From: Alphaproteobacteria bacterium
Lineage (GTDB): Bacteria; Pseudomonadota; Alphaproteobacteria; DSM-16000; Inquilinaceae
Length of the DNA: 64,000 nucleotides
Reading direction: 5' to 3'
Assembly: GCA_028281925.1 (NCBI GenBank)
Contig: JANQIX010000008.1
Coordinates: 31,757 to 95,756 of the forward strand
Part shown: piece by piece, positions 1 to 8,768 of the stretch
How the letters are laid out: the number at the start of each line of letters is the position of its first letter
Numbering within the stretch: position 1 is the first letter of the stretch
Made by a program: the position numbers and the translations under genes
Notes under the pieces: model-generated
What the model was told of the DNA's origin: nothing
The model's input: the letters and a program-made list of their open reading frames with translations, nothing else
Database searches by the model: none

Positions 1-2
1 AT

Positions 3-23
3 ATCGTGCTGCCGGAATGGTAA
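3..23 (+). CDS. Possible C-terminal end of an upstream gene
   Basis: One frame at the left edge reads IVLPEW and then a TAA stop at 21-23. About 90 bases without a gene follow before the next start codon. This would fit the last codons of a plus-strand gene that begins outside the window, but the piece is too short to recognise or confirm. Confidence 0.25.
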   Translation: MVLPEW

Positions 24-113
24 GACGCTTCCCGTGCTCAGGCGGTTGCGCGGCCCATTTCCTGAAGGGCCGGGCCGGCCGCTCATCGAGCACCGACTGG
101 GAGGCATAATCAC

Positions 114-3100
114 ATGTGGTACCGGCTTACGGCCCTGATTGCGCTCGCCTGCCTGGCGGGGATGGTACGGCCCGCCACGGCGCAGGCGCAGGACGGCAGC
201 CCCAACGTGGTCATGGTGCTGGACGCCTCCAACAGCATGTGGGGCCAGGTCGAGGGCGAGCACAAGATCGTCATCGCGCGCCAAGTGGTGGCCGAGCTGT
301 TGGGCGACTGGGACCCGGGCGTGGAACTGGGCCTGGTGGCCTACGGGCACCGGCGCGAAGGCGACTGCTCGGATATCGAGACGGTTATCCCGGTCGGCAC
401 TGTGGATCCGCAGGCATTCTCCCAACAGGTCGACGGCCTGCTGCCGCGTGGCCGAACGCCGCTGACGGCGGCCGTGCGCCATGCCGCGGAGCTGCTGCGC
501 TATGACGATGAGCCCGCCACCGTGATCCTGCTGAGCGACGGGATCGAGACCTGCAATGCCGACCCCTGCGCGCTCGGGGAAGAGCTGGAGCGCGCTGGCG
601 TGAACTTCACGGCCCATGTCATCGGCTTCGACGTGGCCGCGCCGGAGGACCAGGCGCAGCTGCGCTGTCTTGCCGACAACACCGGCGGCGTGTTCCTGAC
701 GGCCGAGACGGCGGAAGAGCTGTCGCAGGCGATGGACACCGTGCGCGAGGCCACGGTTGAGCCTGTGACCGATGCCACCATTACGCTGCAGGCCATCGAC
801 GGTCCGGACGGCCCGGTGTTTTCGGATGGCGTGACGTGGCGGGTCACGACCGAGGCCGGTGCGCCCGTTTTCGACGCCACGGACACGGGCGCGGCGGAGG
901 CGGTGCTGGAAGCGGGTCGCTATGTGGCCGGCGCCGAACGCGGCGATGCGTTCGGATCGACCGTGTTTGAGGTGACGGCAGGCGATCCGGCGACGCACCA
1001 GGTGGTGCTGACGATGCCTCTGCCCGAGGCCACGCTGGACGCACCGCCGGAGGTGCCGGCCGGGTCCGGCATTCCGGTTGTCTGGACCGGGCCGGACGAT
1101 GATGGCGACTACATCACCGTGGTACCCGCCGATGCGGATGCCGGCGCCTATCTTGATTACAGCTACACCCGCGACGGCAGCCCGCTCGAGGTGCTGGCCC
1201 CTGAGGAGCCCGGTGAGTACGAGCTGCGCTACATCTGGGACGATTCCCGCGAGATCATCGCAAGCCGCCCGATCATCGTAACGGAGGTGCTGGCCACGCT
1301 GGAGGCGCCGCTGGAGGTGGTAGCGGGCTCCGACGTCAGGGTGGACTGGACCGGACCGGACAACGATCTGGACTTCATCACGATCGTCGCGGCCGGCGCC
1401 GATGAGGGCACGCACGGCAACTACACCTACACGCGCGAGGGCAGCCCGCTGGATGTGGCGGCCCCGGACGAGCCGGGGGCCTATGAGATCCGGTATCTGA
1501 CGGCCCAGACGCGGTCGACGCTGGCCAGCATTCCGCTGACCGTCTTGGAGGCCGGCGCGACATTGGAGGCGCCTGCAGAGGTTGTTGCCGGTGCCGATGT
1601 GCGGATCGACTGGACTGGGCCGGACAACGACCTTGATTTCATTACGATCGTCGAGGCGGGCGCCGATGAGGGCACGCACGGCAACTACACCTACACGCGG
1701 GAAGGCAGCCCGCTGGATGTGGCGGCTCCGGACGAGGCCGGCGACTACGAGATCCGCTACCTTACGGCCCAAACGCGAGCCACGCTGGCCAGCATCCCGC
1801 TGACGGTTGCGGAGGCCGGCGCGACGCTGGAGGCGCCGCTGGAGGTGGTGGCGGGGGCGGACGTACGGATCCACTGGACCGGTCCGGACAATGAACGCGA
1901 CTTCATCACCATCGTCGAGACAGGGGCGGACGAGGGCACGCACGGTAACTACACCTACACGCGCGAGGGCAGCCCGCTGGATGTGCCGGCCCCGGACGAG
2001 CCGGGTGCCTATGAGATCCGTTATCTGACGGCTCAGACGCGGGCCACGCTGGCCAGCATCCCGCTGACGGTTGCGGAGGCCGGCGCGACGCTGGAGGCGC
2101 CGCTGGAGGTGGTGGCTGGTGCAGATGTCCGGATCGATTGGACCGGACCGGACAACGAGCGCGATTTCATCACGATCGTTGAGGCCGGAGCCGACGAGGG
2201 CGAGTTCGGCAACTACACCTACACGCGCGAAGGCAGCCCGCTGGACGTGCCGGCCCCGGATGAGGCCGGCGACTACGAAATCCGGTATCTGACGGCACAA
2301 ACGCGGGCAACGCTGGTGAGCCTTCCGCTGACGGTGACAGCGGCCGGTGCGACGCTCGAGGCACCGCAGGAGGTCGTGGCGGGCGCGGATGTCCGGATCG
2401 ACTGGACCGGGCCGGATAACGAGCGCGATTTCATCACGATCGTGGAGGCTGACGCTGACGAGGGCGAATTCGCCAACTACACCTACACGCGGGAAGGAAG
2501 CCCGCTGGAGGTACCGGCTCCGGATGAAGCCGGCGACTACGAGATCCGGTATCTGACGGCCCAGACCCGGGCAACGCTGGTGAGCCTTCCGCTGACGGTG
2601 ATGGCGGCCGGGGCGACACTGGAGGCACCGCAGGAGGTCGTGGCGGGCGCGGAAGTCAGGATCGACTGGACCGGGCCGGATAACGAGCGCGATTTCATCA
2701 CGATCGTGGAGGCTGGCGCCGACGAGGGCGAGTTCGGCAACTACACCTATACGCGCGAAGGAACCCCGCTGGAGGTGCTGGCGCCGGAGGAGGCCGGCGC
2801 TTTCGAGATCCGCTATCTGACGGCCCAGACTCGGGCGACGCTGACAAGCCTCCCGCTGACGGTGACGGAGGCCACAGGGACGCTCGACGCGCCGCAAGAG
2901 GCAGTGGCCGGTGCCGATATCAGCGTGGTCTGGACCGGACCGAACAACGACCGCGACTTCATCACCGTGGTCGAAGCCGGCGCCGATGAGGGTGAGTTCG
3001 CGGCCTACACCTATACGCGGGAGGGGAGCCCGCTGGAGGTGCGCGTGCCGGATGAGCCCGGCGCCTATGAAGTGCGGTACGTGACCGCGCAGACCCGCGC

Positions 3101-3401
3101 CACGCTGGTGAACCTGCCGATCACGGTGATCCCCGCGACGGCTACTCTGCAGGCCCCCGAGGTGGTGATCGCCGGCGAGCTTTTCGACGTGACCTGGGAG
3201 GGGCCGGACAATCAGGGCGACGTGATCACGCTGGTTGAGGTCGGCGCGGATGAGGGCTCGGTCTTGTCCGGCTATACCATCACCAGGGGCGGCAATCCTG
3301 CCAGGGTGAGGGCACCGAACGAACCCGGGGACTACGAGCTGCGCTATGTGACGGGCCAGTCGCGCGCCACACTCGCGTCGATTCCCATCCGGGTGGAGTG
3401 A
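114..3401 (+). CDS. Exported VWA-domain protein with nine Ig-like tandem repeats
   Basis: A 1095-residue exported protein. Residues 1-25 are a signal peptide ending AQA. Residues about 30-215 form a von Willebrand factor A domain with a complete metal-ion-dependent adhesion site: D37-x-S39-x-S41, T115 in GRTPL, and D142 in LLSDG. A linker follows, and from residue 306 to the end there are nine repeats of 88 residues, each with WTGPD, DFIT.V, YTYTREGSP and YE.RYLTAQTR blocks. These look like beta-sandwich modules. GGGAGG (99-104) lies nine bases before the ATG. VWA proteins with beta-rich tails usually bind other proteins or matrix at the cell surface; a binding or adhesion role here is inference. 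No anchor or sortase-type motif is visible at the C-terminus. Confidence 0.88.
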   Translation: MWYRLTALIALACLAGMVRPATAQAQDGSPNVVMVLDASNSMWGQVEGEHKIVIARQVVAELLGDWDPGVELGLVAYGHRREGDCSDIETVIPVGTVDPQAFSQQVDGLLPRGRTPLTAAVRHAAELLRYDDEPATVILLSDGIETCNADPCALGEELERAGVNFTAHVIGFDVAAPEDQAQLRCLADNTGGVFLTAETAEELSQAMDTVREATVEPVTDATITLQAIDGPDGPVFSDGVTWRVTTEAGAPVFDATDTGAAEAVLEAGRYVAGAERGDAFGSTVFEVTAGDPATHQVVLTMPLPEATLDAPPEVPAGSGIPVVWTGPDDDGDYITVVPADADAGAYLDYSYTRDGSPLEVLAPEEPGEYELRYIWDDSREIIASRPIIVTEVLATLEAPLEVVAGSDVRVDWTGPDNDLDFITIVAAGADEGTHGNYTYTREGSPLDVAAPDEPGAYEIRYLTAQTRSTLASIPLTVLEAGATLEAPAEVVAGADVRIDWTGPDNDLDFITIVEAGADEGTHGNYTYTREGSPLDVAAPDEAGDYEIRYLTAQTRATLASIPLTVAEAGATLEAPLEVVAGADVRIHWTGPDNERDFITIVETGADEGTHGNYTYTREGSPLDVPAPDEPGAYEIRYLTAQTRATLASIPLTVAEAGATLEAPLEVVAGADVRIDWTGPDNERDFITIVEAGADEGEFGNYTYTREGSPLDVPAPDEAGDYEIRYLTAQTRATLVSLPLTVTAAGATLEAPQEVVAGADVRIDWTGPDNERDFITIVEADADEGEFANYTYTREGSPLEVPAPDEAGDYEIRYLTAQTRATLVSLPLTVMAAGATLEAPQEVVAGAEVRIDWTGPDNERDFITIVEAGADEGEFGNYTYTREGTPLEVLAPEEAGAFEIRYLTAQTRATLTSLPLTVTEATGTLDAPQEAVAGADISVVWTGPNNDRDFITVVEAGADEGEFAAYTYTREGSPLEVRVPDEPGAYEVRYVTAQTRATLVNLPITVIPATATLQAPEVVIAGELFDVTWEGPDNQGDVITLVEVGADEGSVLSGYTITRGGNPARVRAPNEPGDYELRYVTGQSRATLASIPIRVE
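1029..3401 (+). repeat. Nine in-frame 264-bp tandem repeats
   Basis: Repeat units begin at 1029, 1293, 1557, 1821, 2085, 2349, 2613, 2877 and 3141, with no insertions or deletions between units. The middle units (about 3 to 7) are nearly identical in DNA; the first and last two are more divergent. This is the pattern expected of internal duplication and recombination within a repeat array. Each unit encodes one 88-residue module of the VWA protein. Confidence 0.92.
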
Positions 3402-3645
3402 CCGGCCCCCGCTCGCAGGCCCAGGAACGCCACCGCGTCATGCGTTGACGCGTCGCGGCTGTTGCGCAATGCCGGCTGGGTCTGGCGTTTGTGCGCGCTA
3501 TCGAAACCGGTTCCAGCCGGATAACGGTCATCGGCCGAAGATGCCGCGTTGACCGGCATAGTGTGCTGTGGCCTTTCAGCGCCTGGCTTCACGTCGTTCG
3601 CTATCCCTTGCCCGGCGCCAGCCGGCAACCGTGGAGGGTGACGGC

Positions 3646-4500
3646 ATGTTCGGACTGAATCGTCATGCGTGCCGCGGTCGCACGCCTATGCGTTTGGTGA
3701 CAGTGGCAGGGCTGCTGGCCCTGGGTGCTGCTGCGACTGTCGCGCCGGCAGCGGCCGAGGGCCCGCCCTTGGACCTTGAAGGATATCGGCTGACCTTCGC
3801 CGAAGAATTCGACGAACTGCCTGATGTATCGCCCTGGGGCCCGGGGACCCGATGGATTGCCCATACACCCTGGGCAGGGGACTTTGGCGATGCTCGGTTC
3901 GTCGATCCGCGCCCAGGCTTTCCTTTCACCATTGAAGACGGCGTGCTGGTCATTACGGCGGCGCGAACACTGGAGGGCAGATGGGAGTCGGGCCTGCTGG
4001 CCTCTGCCGACCCTCAGAACCAGGGATTCTTGCAGACCTACGGTTACTTCGAGGCGCGTATGCGGCTGCCGCCCGGACCCGGCGTCTGGCCGGCCTTCTG
4101 GCTGATGGGCCGGTCAGACGACCGCAGCTTCGCAGCAGAGATCGATGTGCTGGAGTATCTCGGTCAGTTCCCGGGCGGGTACGGCACCTATGTCCACACT
4201 TGGTACAATGACGGCGAGCGCGAGCATGAAGTGATCTCCGAGCGTCATCGCCCGGACGCGGACCTGACCGGTGCCTTCCACACCTACGGCGTTCTGGTCG
4301 ACGAGACGGACATCACGTTCTACTTCAACCGCCAGCCGATCTGGCAGACGCCGACACCGGAAGCGCATCGCATCCCGAAGATGGTCCTGGTCAACCTCGC
4401 GCTTGGCAGCGGCTACCCCATCGACGAGACCTTCGATCCGTCGCACCTCTATGTCGACTACATTCGCGTCTATGAAGAGTGTCCGTCAGGCGGGTGCTGA
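3646..4500 (+). CDS. Exported glycoside hydrolase family 16 protein
   Basis: A 284-residue protein. The ATG at 3646 is chosen because GGAGGG (3633-3638) lies just upstream and a signal sequence follows (hydrophobic VAGLLALGAAATV, cleavage near APAAA). The GH16 catalytic signature is E165-I-D167-V-L-E170 in AEIDVLEYLG, where the first glutamate is the expected nucleophile and the last the acid/base. Other GH16-like segments are YGYFEARMRLP, GVWPAFWLMG, HTYGVLVDETDITFYF and the C-terminal YVDYIRVYE. The family cleaves beta-1,3/1,4-glucans, agar, carrageenan or related polysaccharides; the exact substrate cannot be told. A last cysteine pair (ECPSGGC) could form a disulfide. Confidence 0.85.
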   Translation: MFGLNRHACRGRTPMRLVTVAGLLALGAAATVAPAAAEGPPLDLEGYRLTFAEEFDELPDVSPWGPGTRWIAHTPWAGDFGDARFVDPRPGFPFTIEDGVLVITAARTLEGRWESGLLASADPQNQGFLQTYGYFEARMRLPPGPGVWPAFWLMGRSDDRSFAAEIDVLEYLGQFPGGYGTYVHTWYNDGEREHEVISERHRPDADLTGAFHTYGVLVDETDITFYFNRQPIWQTPTPEAHRIPKMVLVNLALGSGYPIDETFDPSHLYVDYIRVYEECPSGGC

Positions 4501-4653
4501 GCGACGGCAAGGGACCGGATCAGACGCCTTTCCGACGCGTCCCTCTGTTCTCCCGATGTTGCCCAGCGAGATGCGAGGCCGGCCACCCTTTGTCAGGTGA
4601 CCGGCCCCCATTCTCGGATGCGGGGCGGCGGACCGCGACGGAGACGATGAACC

Positions 4654-5719
4654 TATGCCAACCGGCATTGATCAGAACTCATGAGCCCATTGGCGATGTC
4701 CGATGGACATGATCTTCCAGGGGTGATCGATGAGCTTGTTCCAGGCGTCGCAGCAGTGGGCGAGGGTATCGTCGTAGGCCTCGAAGACGCGGTTGGACAA
4801 CCAGTTGTCGCGCAGGAACTGCCAGACTTTTCGACCGGGTTGAGCTCGGGCGCCCGCGGCGGCAAGTAGAAGAGCGTGATATTGTCGGGGATCGTCAGGG
4901 CGCCGGAGAGGTGCCAACCGGCCTGATCCCGAAGGATCACCGCATGGGCGCCGGGCGCCACCTGGGTGGCGATCTCGTGGAGATGCCATTGCATCGCCTG
5001 GGTGTTGCAGCGGGGTAGGACGAGGCCTGCGCCGACGCCGCGCTCAGGGCAGATGGCGCCGAAGAGATAGGCCGATCTGGTGCGCTGGTCATGCGGCGCC
5101 CGGGGACGGGTGCCGCGCCGGGCCCAGCGGCGGGTGATCTTGTTCTTCTGGCCGACCCGCGCCTCATCCTGCCACCACAGCTCTATTGGGGGTGTCCGCC
5201 GGGAGCGTGGCGCGGATCGCCGCCAGCTCGGCCGGGAGGCTTCTTTATAATCCTCAAGCGCCAGCTCGTTCTGGGCATGGTGTCGGGGACGCGCGGAGAG
5301 CTTGCGGAACCCCAGCGCCTTGAGCTCGCGCCCCACCGTGGTCTGGTCGAGCGAGACGCCGAACTCCTCGAAGAGCCAGCGCACCACGCCGTCGACCGCC
5401 GGTATCGATCCGCTCTCCACCCTCTGCACCAGAGCCTGGCGCTGGCTGTCGGTGAGCTTTGGCCGCTTGCCCGGCGCCTTGCCGTCGATCAGCCCCGCCG
5501 GCCACCGTCATAGATCATCGCCAGCGCCAGCAGCCGCCGCGTCCGGTTGGCATCGTTGGACGCCTTCGCCAACCGGCGCAGCGTCGGACCATCATGATCG
5601 TCGCGAAGCGGGATCGCGGAAGCCATGGCAAACACTCCATCGTTTGCCATGGTGAATTGTGTCTGGCCTCCCTTGGGAATCCTCCACCTGAGAGTCTCAC
5701 TCAACGCCGATTGGTGTTA
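4654..5719 (-). mobile_element. Degenerate IS630-family insertion sequence
   Basis: The element has imperfect terminal inverted repeats: TGCCAACCGGCATTGA from 4656, matched on the other strand by CACCAATCGGCGTTGA read inward from 5716. TA dinucleotides flank them at 4654-4655 and 5718-5719, as expected for IS630/Tc1-type insertion at TA. Length is about 1.06 kb. It carries one transposase gene with several lesions, so this copy is probably not active on its own. The right end lies about 10 bp from the stop of the neighbouring membrane-protein gene. Confidence 0.8.
4672..5626 (-). pseudogene. IS630-family DDE transposase, multiply frameshifted
   Basis: Pieces of an IS630 transposase lie in different frames. 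The N-terminus starts at 5626 (MASAIPLRDDHDGP) and runs to AMIYDGG near 5500. It is then joined directly to GLIDGKAPGKRPKLT in another frame, so the helix-turn-helix segment expected between them is missing. The middle piece keeps WWQDEARVG (first Asp), VILRDQAGWH (second Asp) and PELNPVE (Glu). A compensated shift disturbs the stretch near 5195-5250. A one-base loss near 4835 moves the tail VWQFLRDNWLSNRVF into another frame; it ends in TGA at 4672. The lesions are seen in the sequence; the deletion is inferred from remembered family members. Confidence 0.85.
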
Positions 5720-5728
5720 GGGATCGAA

Positions 5729-6574
5729 TCAGTTTAAGCCGATATCAGATGGCGATAGGAATGCCGCGGCGAGGACGGCCCCGAGCAAGACCAAAGAGAT
5801 AAGAATGAATACGGACGTGCAAACACATACTGCAATGTTGCGATTTTTCCTGCGACGCGTTGTGTCAGCACGAGTTTCCTGCTGCACTTGTTGCGGAGAT
5901 ATTTTCTTACCGGCGTCAATATCTGCAGGTCTAGCCTCCCCCAAGTCGGCTCTTGTCTTCACCAGTCCTGGGCCTGGACAGCGCTTTACAAAGTCCAAAT
6001 AATCCTTCACACGCTTCTGATCGGCTCTTAAGATCAAGTAGACAAGACAAAAGCAGATAAAGATAGGAAGCCCGAGCATGAAAATATGTAGCCAATCGCT
6101 TGCGATCAGCCATTCAAGCATTCTGTTGTCTGGCAAAATCTCTATGAGTTCTGCAATATAGTATAGACTCGTCAAAGCAGAGAAAAATATGAACGCATAT
6201 AATTGATAGCGCAAACTGTTCATAAGTTTTATTCTTGGGTGCGTGCCCAGATAGGGATTGAGCACCGATTTATCCTCACTCGTGCAATAGATCGCCTCTA
6301 CATTCGCCAAGAATGCGATTGCTCTTACCGACCAGAAATTGGCATCGATGATGTGCAGCATTCCCCATCCGAATACAATGAGCGCGATGGAGACCGCAAT
6401 CGGCAAAGGCAAATGTCCTTGCTCACCGAGACTGATGGCTGCGACCGCACCGGCGATCATAGCGATGGATTGCCAACCGCTCTTGAGATGACGATCAAGA
6501 TCCATTGTCGCCATATTGTAATATGCCAACAGAAACTCGTGCCGTTCCCTCTTGATATCTGTCCCGTTGGACAT
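5729..6574 (-). CDS. Five-TM membrane protein of unknown function
   Basis: A 281-residue protein I do not recognise. It starts with a polar stretch (KRERHEFLLAYYNMATMDLDRH). Then come two membrane segments at about 36-52 and 58-76, a cytoplasm-like loop, two more near 122-143 and 157-180, a charged linker (about 185-240), and a last segment near 246-270. The layout resembles small multi-TM proteins found beside accessory or defence genes, but no signature proves that. Base composition is clearly more AT-rich than the flanks, which suggests transfer. It is divergent from the two-gene unit that starts at 6602; the 27-bp gap between the two starts means control signals must overlap coding sequence. 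Confidence 0.7.
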   Translation of the reverse strand: MSNGTDIKRERHEFLLAYYNMATMDLDRHLKSGWQSIAMIAGAVAAISLGEQGHLPLPIAVSIALIVFGWGMLHIIDANFWSVRAIAFLANVEAIYCTSEDKSVLNPYLGTHPRIKLMNSLRYQLYAFIFFSALTSLYYIAELIEILPDNRMLEWLIASDWLHIFMLGLPIFICFCLVYLILRADQKRVKDYLDFVKRCPGPGLVKTRADLGEARPADIDAGKKISPQQVQQETRADTTRRRKNRNIAVCVCTSVFILISLVLLGAVLAAAFLSPSDIGLN

Positions 6575-6601
6575 CGAATTTGCCCTTCACAAACCTTGCA
6601 T

Positions 6602-7315
6602 ATGTTCAACTGGTTTTATAGCATGCTGCGATCGATTTACAATCTCCAGCAAGATATGCTCAAGTTTGTTTCTCACAGCTACACTGTGCAGAAGTTGGCG
6701 AAGGAGTATGGCTGGTTGCCCGGCGCCAGATACACGAATCTTAGGGACGTGAAGAAACTGGATCGACTGGGTTTTCTCGATATCGACTGGAAGAGCTACA
6801 ATTTTGATGCCCATCTGCGCGCGGTAAAATCAACCCAACCTCTAATGACTGTTGCTCAAGACGTTCTCGTCATTGAAGATCTTGAAAACATTCTCGAGCA
6901 GGCTTGGCAGCTGCGAGAGCACGCGTCCCATGTGATCGTCGTTCCGAAGGATCCGCGGATGGAATCGCGGCTCAGCGAGCTTATTCCCGATGAATTCATC
7001 CTTGGCTACAGTGTTCCTACCCGCTACGGCGGAACGACGATCCGCCCGAGTGCTTTCCGCGGCCCGGTCCATCTGCTTGGGGGTCGGCCGGATGTCCAGC
7101 GCAGGCTGGCGAATGAACTGCCCGTATGCAGCATCGACGGGAACCGGTTCACGGTCGATGCGGCCTACGGAGACTACTTCAACGGCTCCCGCTTCGTGCC
7201 CCATCCAGAAGGGGGATATGAACGTTGCCTGAGGGCGTCTTTTGAAAGCATCAATGAGCTTTGGGCAGACTATGACAGACATCCGGCAATTGGAACCTGC
7301 GCGTCATGCCCCTAG
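6602..7315 (+). CDS. DUF6610-like protein of unknown function
   Basis: A 237-residue soluble protein read from ATG 6602. The open frame runs further upstream, but that part overlaps the divergent membrane gene and looks non-coding. The central part has HVIVVPKDPRM, LGYSVPTRYGG and GPVHLLGGRPDVQ, which recalls the DUF6610 family known mainly from archaea and some bacteria; this match is from memory and tentative. GYSVP and HLLGG look like the conserved core, perhaps a nucleotide- or nucleic-acid-binding fold, but function is unknown. The 3' end overlaps the next ATG by 10 bases, so translation of the two is probably coupled. Confidence 0.68.
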   Translation: MFNWFYSMLRSIYNLQQDMLKFVSHSYTVQKLAKEYGWLPGARYTNLRDVKKLDRLGFLDIDWKSYNFDAHLRAVKSTQPLMTVAQDVLVIEDLENILEQAWQLREHASHVIVVPKDPRMESRLSELIPDEFILGYSVPTRYGGTTIRPSAFRGPVHLLGGRPDVQRRLANELPVCSIDGNRFTVDAAYGDYFNGSRFVPHPEGGYERCLRASFESINELWADYDRHPAIGTCASCP

Positions 7316-7938
7316 TCGACAGTATTGACAAGATAATCACAAACTATGTCAGCGCAGCCGCCAGTGAACCATTCACGTACCGATCACGGAGCTTCACCCC
7401 GGCCCGCCTGCTCGTCTCTCCTTTGTTGTTGAGATCGTTCGAATGTCAGCCTGCATGCGGCGGATGCTGCCCGAGGTTCTCGCTGGACTACCTTCCGGAT
7501 GAGCCGATGCCGGCCGGCGCGGCACCGCGGTGTGTCGAAGTCAACAGTGTGGCCAAGACTGTCCATTCAGATTTGCAGGACGATCACAGCGACCGTTTCT
7601 GCCGGCATCTGAATAAGGAAACCGGAAGGTGTCGCATTCATGCCCTTCGGCCGTTTTCCTGCGATTTTGAGCTGATCCGCTTCACCCACCGCAGAGACGG
7701 CGTCGTCCTGAACCAGAAGATGTACGGACGCGGCTGGGCGATGACGAGAGTCGATGGCGGGAAAGGGGCGACATGCCGTCTGGGTCCGCCAGGATCGGGC
7801 GCACGCCGTGAGGTGATCCGGAAGCTTCAGCGTCTTGGTCGGTGGTGCGAATACTTCGGCGTTTCCTCTCGCGTGCCTGTCATCATCGACTGGATAGAGA
7901 CGTCGGATTTGCGCAGACCGCTGCGATTCAGGCCTTGA
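7306..7938 (+). CDS. YkgJ-family cysteine-cluster protein
   Basis: A 210-residue protein with the YkgJ (CxxxCxxCC) signature in CQPACGGCC, then FCRHL, GRCRIH and LRPFSCDFE. This is the usual family order of cysteines and is thought to hold a zinc or iron-sulfur site. Its ATG overlaps the stop of the preceding DUF6610-like gene by 10 bases, pointing to a two-gene operon and a shared task. The C-terminal 70 residues (basic, with a WCEYFGVSSRVPVIIDW tail) are longer than in minimal YkgJ proteins. The biochemical role of the family is not established. Confidence 0.8.
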   Translation: MPLVDSIDKIITNYVSAAASEPFTYRSRSFTPARLLVSPLLLRSFECQPACGGCCPRFSLDYLPDEPMPAGAAPRCVEVNSVAKTVHSDLQDDHSDRFCRHLNKETGRCRIHALRPFSCDFELIRFTHRRDGVVLNQKMYGRGWAMTRVDGGKGATCRLGPPGSGARREVIRKLQRLGRWCEYFGVSSRVPVIIDWIETSDLRRPLRFRP

Positions 7939-7964
7939 TGTCGTCCCCAGCCCACACAGCGCGC

Positions 7965-8504
7965 CTATGATGCCGACTGCTGTTGCCAAGTGGGGAACCT
8001 TGCGCGCAGCTGGCGGAAGATGATGGTGCTCATGGACACGGTAACCGCTTTGGCGCCCAGGTCGCCGATGGCCCAAGTCACCCAAGGAAGGCCGGTCCCG
8101 TAGAACGCCAGCGAGAAGAAGAAGATCGTGTCGATGGTGGAACCGGCGGACGACGACAGAAGGGGCGGAATCCACCAGCGCCGTCGCCTAAGGCGATGAA
8201 ACACCCAGACATCGATGCACTGGGCCATCAGAAAGGCCGTCGCCGAAGCGACTGCGATCCGTGGGGTTGCCAGGTAAGCCGACAGCGCGCATCCGACGAA
8301 GAACCCCAGAAACACCAGCTGATAAGCTCGGCGCGGGCCGTAGGAGAAGTTGGTCAGATCGATGATCAGGAATGTCAGAGGATACGTGAAGGCGCCAAGG
8401 GTGACCCAGTCGTTGAGGGGATACTGGACCGCAACATTGGAGAGAATCACGACGAAGACGATGCCTGCAGCCAGGGCAACGGATCGCGGCATCGTCTCTC
8501 CCAT
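7965..8504 (-). CDS. yhhQ: Queuosine-precursor transporter, YhhQ/VUT family
   Basis: A 179-residue integral membrane protein with about five or six hydrophobic segments. It has the VUT/YhhQ hallmarks: YPLTFLIIDLTNFSYGPRRA near the N-terminus, SATAFLMAQCIDVWVFH in the middle, and SSSAGSTIDTIFFFSLAF with conserved small and polar residues. The family imports queuosine precursors (preQ0/preQ1) for tRNA modification. It is convergent with the YkgJ gene (27 bp apart), with no queuosine biosynthesis gene nearby in the window. Confidence 0.85.
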   Translation of the reverse strand: MGETMPRSVALAAGIVFVVILSNVAVQYPLNDWVTLGAFTYPLTFLIIDLTNFSYGPRRAYQLVFLGFFVGCALSAYLATPRIAVASATAFLMAQCIDVWVFHRLRRRRWWIPPLLSSSAGSTIDTIFFFSLAFYGTGLPWVTWAIGDLGAKAVTVSMSTIIFRQLRARFPTWQQQSAS

Positions 8505-8733
8505 CGCTTGCAGGGCTGGATTACGAAGGACTGCTCAGGGGACCTGATCCGCGCATCGTATCACAGGATCTGCAGCGCCCCTCATGCGCCATTCGTCTTC
8601 GGGTGAGAGACTGTTTCTGGCGACCGCTGCGTTAGCGCAGCCGCGTTCAGCGCTGCCCGTGGCATGGCGACGCCAGGGGACACCAACGTTCCCCGGTCCG
8701 GCTGCGCATCACCAGCTGCAGCAGCCCAGACGA

Positions 8734-8758
8734 CCCGGCGCGGGCGAGCCGCGCCGGG
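8734..8758 (-). terminator. GC hairpin downstream of ccr
   Basis: CCCGGCGCGG at 8734-8743 pairs perfectly with CCGCGCCGGG at 8749-8758 across a five-base loop. It starts about 10 bases beyond the ccr stop codon, at the end of the EMC operon. The T-run after it is poor (TCGTCTGG on the minus strand), so it may act as a transcript-end stabiliser or a weak intrinsic terminator. Confidence 0.55.
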
Positions 8759-8768
8759 TTGGCCGCTC

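Noticed and set aside
3402..4615. The string GTGACCGGCCCCC after the VWA gene and again at about 4598
   Set aside because: Only 13 bases are shared, the flanks differ and there is no element around them; treated as coincidence in GC-rich DNA.
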